NCBI GenBank assembly: GCA_002401155.1
Contig: NVSG01000001.1
Coordinates: 1,127,051 to 1,191,050 of the forward strand
Reading direction: 5' to 3'
Length of the DNA stretch: 64,000 nucleotides
From: Hyphomicrobiales bacterium
GTDB taxonomy: Bacteria; Pseudomonadota; Alphaproteobacteria; Rhizobiales; Rhizobiaceae
Shown here: positions 61,929-64,000 of the stretch, in pieces
Numbering within the stretch: the first letter of the stretch is position 1
Layout: every line of letters starts with the position of its first letter
Translations under genes and position numbers: made by a program
Notes under the pieces: generated by a model
Databases searched by the model: none
What the model saw: only the letters and a program-made list of their open reading frames with translations
Told to the model about the DNA's origin: nothing

Positions 61929-64000
61929 ATGTCTCATTTGTTGCGTACATCTCGCCTGTTTGCATGGCTATTTCTCACTGGACTCAGTCTCGCCACAATC
62001 GTGGCGTCAGGATTTTACCTTTATCTCCGCCCAGGTTTGCCTCCTGTGGAGCAACTCCTGGACATCAAGTTGCAGACCCCCTTGAGGGTCTACAGCGCAG
62101 ACGACAAATTAATAGCAGAATTCGGTGAAAAGAGAAGGGCACCGGTCACAATAGAACAGATCCCTACAATTCAGTTACATGCCTTTATGGCAGCCGAAGA
62201 CGCCCGTTTTTACGAACACTTTGGGGTCGACTTTAAAGGCCTGATGCGGGCTGCCATCGAACTGATCTCCACCGGCGAGATCCAGTCCGGGGGCAGCACC
62301 ATCACAATGCAGGTTGCAAAAAATTACTTTTTGTCACGCGATAGGACGTTTATTCGCAAGTTCAACGAGATACTTCTGGCTCTTCAGATAGAGCGTGAAC
62401 TGGACAAAAACCGCATCATGGAGCTCTACCTCAACAAGATCTACCTGGGCAATCGCGCCTATGGTATCGCTGCAGCCGCCCAGGTGTATTACGACAAACC
62501 CGTGACCGAGCTTTCTCTGGCAGAAATGGCCATGCTTGCCGGGCTGCCCAAGGCTCCCTCCGCCTACAACCCCCTGGCAAACCCCGAGCGAGCACAGATT
62601 CGTCGTAACTGGATACTGGGGCGCATGCGCGACCTCCAATACATCACCAGTGACGCTTATGAGCTGGCTGCCAGCGCCCCCCTGACCGCAAGCTTTAACG
62701 CCCCGTCCACTGAGGTTGATGCCGACCACGTTGCGGAAATGGCCCGAGCCGAACTGGTCAGGCGATTCGGCGATGCCGCCTACACCGACGGCTATGAAGT
62801 CAAACTGACCGTTGAAAGCGAGAAGCAACAAGAAGCGACGAGAGCCCTAAGAGCAGGATTGGAAGCATACGACCGGCGCCACGGTTTCCGCGGCCCCATT
62901 GGGCAGGTGGATGAAGAACAACTGGTCCCCGACAACCTCCCCAATCTGATGGCAAACTACCCCCGCGTAGCCGAGCTCGTGCCCGCAGTTGTAACCCGGG
63001 TGAGAGACGAAGACAGCGAGGTCGATCTTTACGCCCGCCAGCTTGGCGAGTCCGTAATGGCATTCTCCACAATGACCTGGGCCAAACGATACAAAACCGA
63101 AAATTTAACCGGACCCGAGCCGGGAAAGCCATCCGACGTAGTCGCTGCGGGCGATATCATTTACGTAAAACCCATGGTGGTGATGACACCCGAGCAGCCA
63201 AGTGAATCCGACATCCAGGAACAAAGCGATGATCAGCAAACCCTGGATATTGCCGAAGTCCGGCGCGTTGCGCTTTCGCAGGTACCTGCAGTACAGGGCG
63301 CACTGATCTCCCTTGACGCACAAACCGGCGCCATTGAAGCACTCGCTGGCGGATACAGTTTCAGTCAAAACAAATACAATCGCGCCACCCAGGCGAGGAG
63401 GCAGCCGGGCTCAACCTTCAAGCCGTTCCTGTATCTGAGCGCGCTGGAAAGCGGAATGACACCCGCAACCATCTACAACGACGCACCAATTGTGTTTGAC
63501 GACTCCGAATTGGAGACCACATGGCGCCCACAGAATTCATCAGGACAGTTTTACGGCCCCACTCGCCTGCGAGAAGCCCTGTATCGATCCCGCAACCTGG
63601 TGTCAGTACGCTTGCTTCGGGACCTGGGCATCCAGAACACCATAGACTACCTTGAGCAGCTTCAGATCCCCACGGAGGACATGCAAAAAGATCTGTCACT
63701 CTCATTGGGCAGCGGGCTTCTGACACCGATGGACCTGGCCCGGGGGTTCGCGGTGATCGCCAACGGCGGCTATGACGTCGAGCCCTACCTCATCAGCCAG
63801 ATCTCGGATATCAACAACGAAACAATCTTCGAAGCACCGGACGTCAAACTCTGCGATGAAAACTGCACAGAGAAACAGGAGAACAACTCCGACGACGAGA
63901 AAGAAGTTCGCATTGCGAGACGCCTGGCTGATGAACGCTCCGTATACATCCTGCACTCCATGATGCGGGATGTAATCAAGCGGGGCACAGGCCGACGGGC
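61929..64000 (+). CDS. ponA: Penicillin-binding protein 1A (5' part, runs off the window)
   Basis: Bifunctional peptidoglycan synthase. Membrane anchor at about 10-32. The glycosyltransferase domain has AAEDARFYEHFGVD (catalytic Glu), GGSTITMQVAKNYFLSRDRTFIRKFNEILLALQIER and LNKIYLGNRAYGIAAAAQVYY. An OB-like insert follows. The transpeptidase starts before the active-site STFK in RQPGSTFKPFLYLSAL, and SRNLVSVRLL carries the SxN motif. 690 codons are present and no stop is reached; the KTG box lies outside. No strong ribosome site is seen. Divergent from pilMNOPQ, the standard gammaproteobacterial order. Confidence 0.96.
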   Translation, partial: MSHLLRTSRLFAWLFLTGLSLATIVASGFYLYLRPGLPPVEQLLDIKLQTPLRVYSADDKLIAEFGEKRRAPVTIEQIPTIQLHAFMAAEDARFYEHFGVDFKGLMRAAIELISTGEIQSGGSTITMQVAKNYFLSRDRTFIRKFNEILLALQIERELDKNRIMELYLNKIYLGNRAYGIAAAAQVYYDKPVTELSLAEMAMLAGLPKAPSAYNPLANPERAQIRRNWILGRMRDLQYITSDAYELAASAPLTASFNAPSTEVDADHVAEMARAELVRRFGDAAYTDGYEVKLTVESEKQQEATRALRAGLEAYDRRHGFRGPIGQVDEEQLVPDNLPNLMANYPRVAELVPAVVTRVRDEDSEVDLYARQLGESVMAFSTMTWAKRYKTENLTGPEPGKPSDVVAAGDIIYVKPMVVMTPEQPSESDIQEQSDDQQTLDIAEVRRVALSQVPAVQGALISLDAQTGAIEALAGGYSFSQNKYNRATQARRQPGSTFKPFLYLSALESGMTPATIYNDAPIVFDDSELETTWRPQNSSGQFYGPTRLREALYRSRNLVSVRLLRDLGIQNTIDYLEQLQIPTEDMQKDLSLSLGSGLLTPMDLARGFAVIANGGYDVEPYLISQISDINNETIFEAPDVKLCDENCTEKQENNSDDEKEVRIARRLADERSVYILHSMMRDVIKRGTGRR

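Overview
The window joins two unrelated bacterial chromosomes. Bases 1 to about 53,800 come from an alphaproteobacterium of the order Hyphomicrobiales. The evidence is the gene order obgE-proB-proA-nadD-rsfS-rlmH-envC-ctpA-(polysaccharide deacetylase)-rppH, a stand-alone F1 operon atpHAGDC with a Lys/Ala-rich AtpD extension, an Omp19-type lipoprotein, ccmABCDG, mdh/sucAB/lpd, and a perfect CtrA-type box before ftsK. Base composition and gene content suggest a marine member, but the genus is not determined. Bases from about 53,900 to 64,000 are a gammaproteobacterial, Marinobacter-like block: ponA divergent from pilMNOPQ, then aroK-aroB-damX. The two halves meet inside a 16-copy GGCTCT hexamer repeat (53,805-53,902). 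There the 3' part of an alphaproteobacterial ftsY is joined in frame to the 5' part of a gammaproteobacterial damX. The simplest reading is an assembly or library chimera at a repeat that both genes carry (Glu-Pro repeats), not a real fusion gene.

Layout of the alphaproteobacterial part. 1-10.4 kb: acetyltransferase, ribosome-biogenesis GTPase, proline and NAD synthesis, ribosome silencing and rRNA methylation, an EnvC-like activator with CtpA, and RppH. 10.4-18 kb: L,D-transpeptidase, an orphan response regulator paired with a cyclic-nucleotide-binding protein, exonuclease III, LolA-like protein, FtsK, and an acetyltransferase whose 3' end is duplicated on the far side of a small lipoprotein gene. 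18.2-23.1 kb: F1 ATP synthase. 23.4-31.3 kb: membrane protein, an AT-richer accessory gene with nuclease-like residues, nucleotidyltransferase, PriA, transaldolase, XerC, TraB/GumN protein. 31.3-32.8 kb: accessory islet with a HEPN-like protein and a BrnT/BrnA toxin-antitoxin pair. 32.8-40.8 kb: TCA genes lpd, SDR, MAPEG, sucB, sucA, mdh, with sucCD missing from their usual place. 41-46.2 kb: ZapE, Omp19-like protein, secreted MsrA, a TetR/MATE divergent pair and a cold-shock protein. 46.5-49.3 kb: cytochrome c maturation genes ccmABCDG, including a 52-residue ccmD. 49.7-52.9 kb: a secreted sensor-like protein with a chemoreceptor, then YciB and FtsY.

Apart from the junction, the most informative items are the CtrA-type site between ftsK and an acetyltransferase gene, a perfect 15-bp palindrome in the TetR/MATE promoter, paired inverted repeats upstream of mdh, a two-copy dispersed intergenic repeat, and two small accessory islets. 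No rRNA, tRNA, CRISPR array, insertion sequence or prophage was seen.
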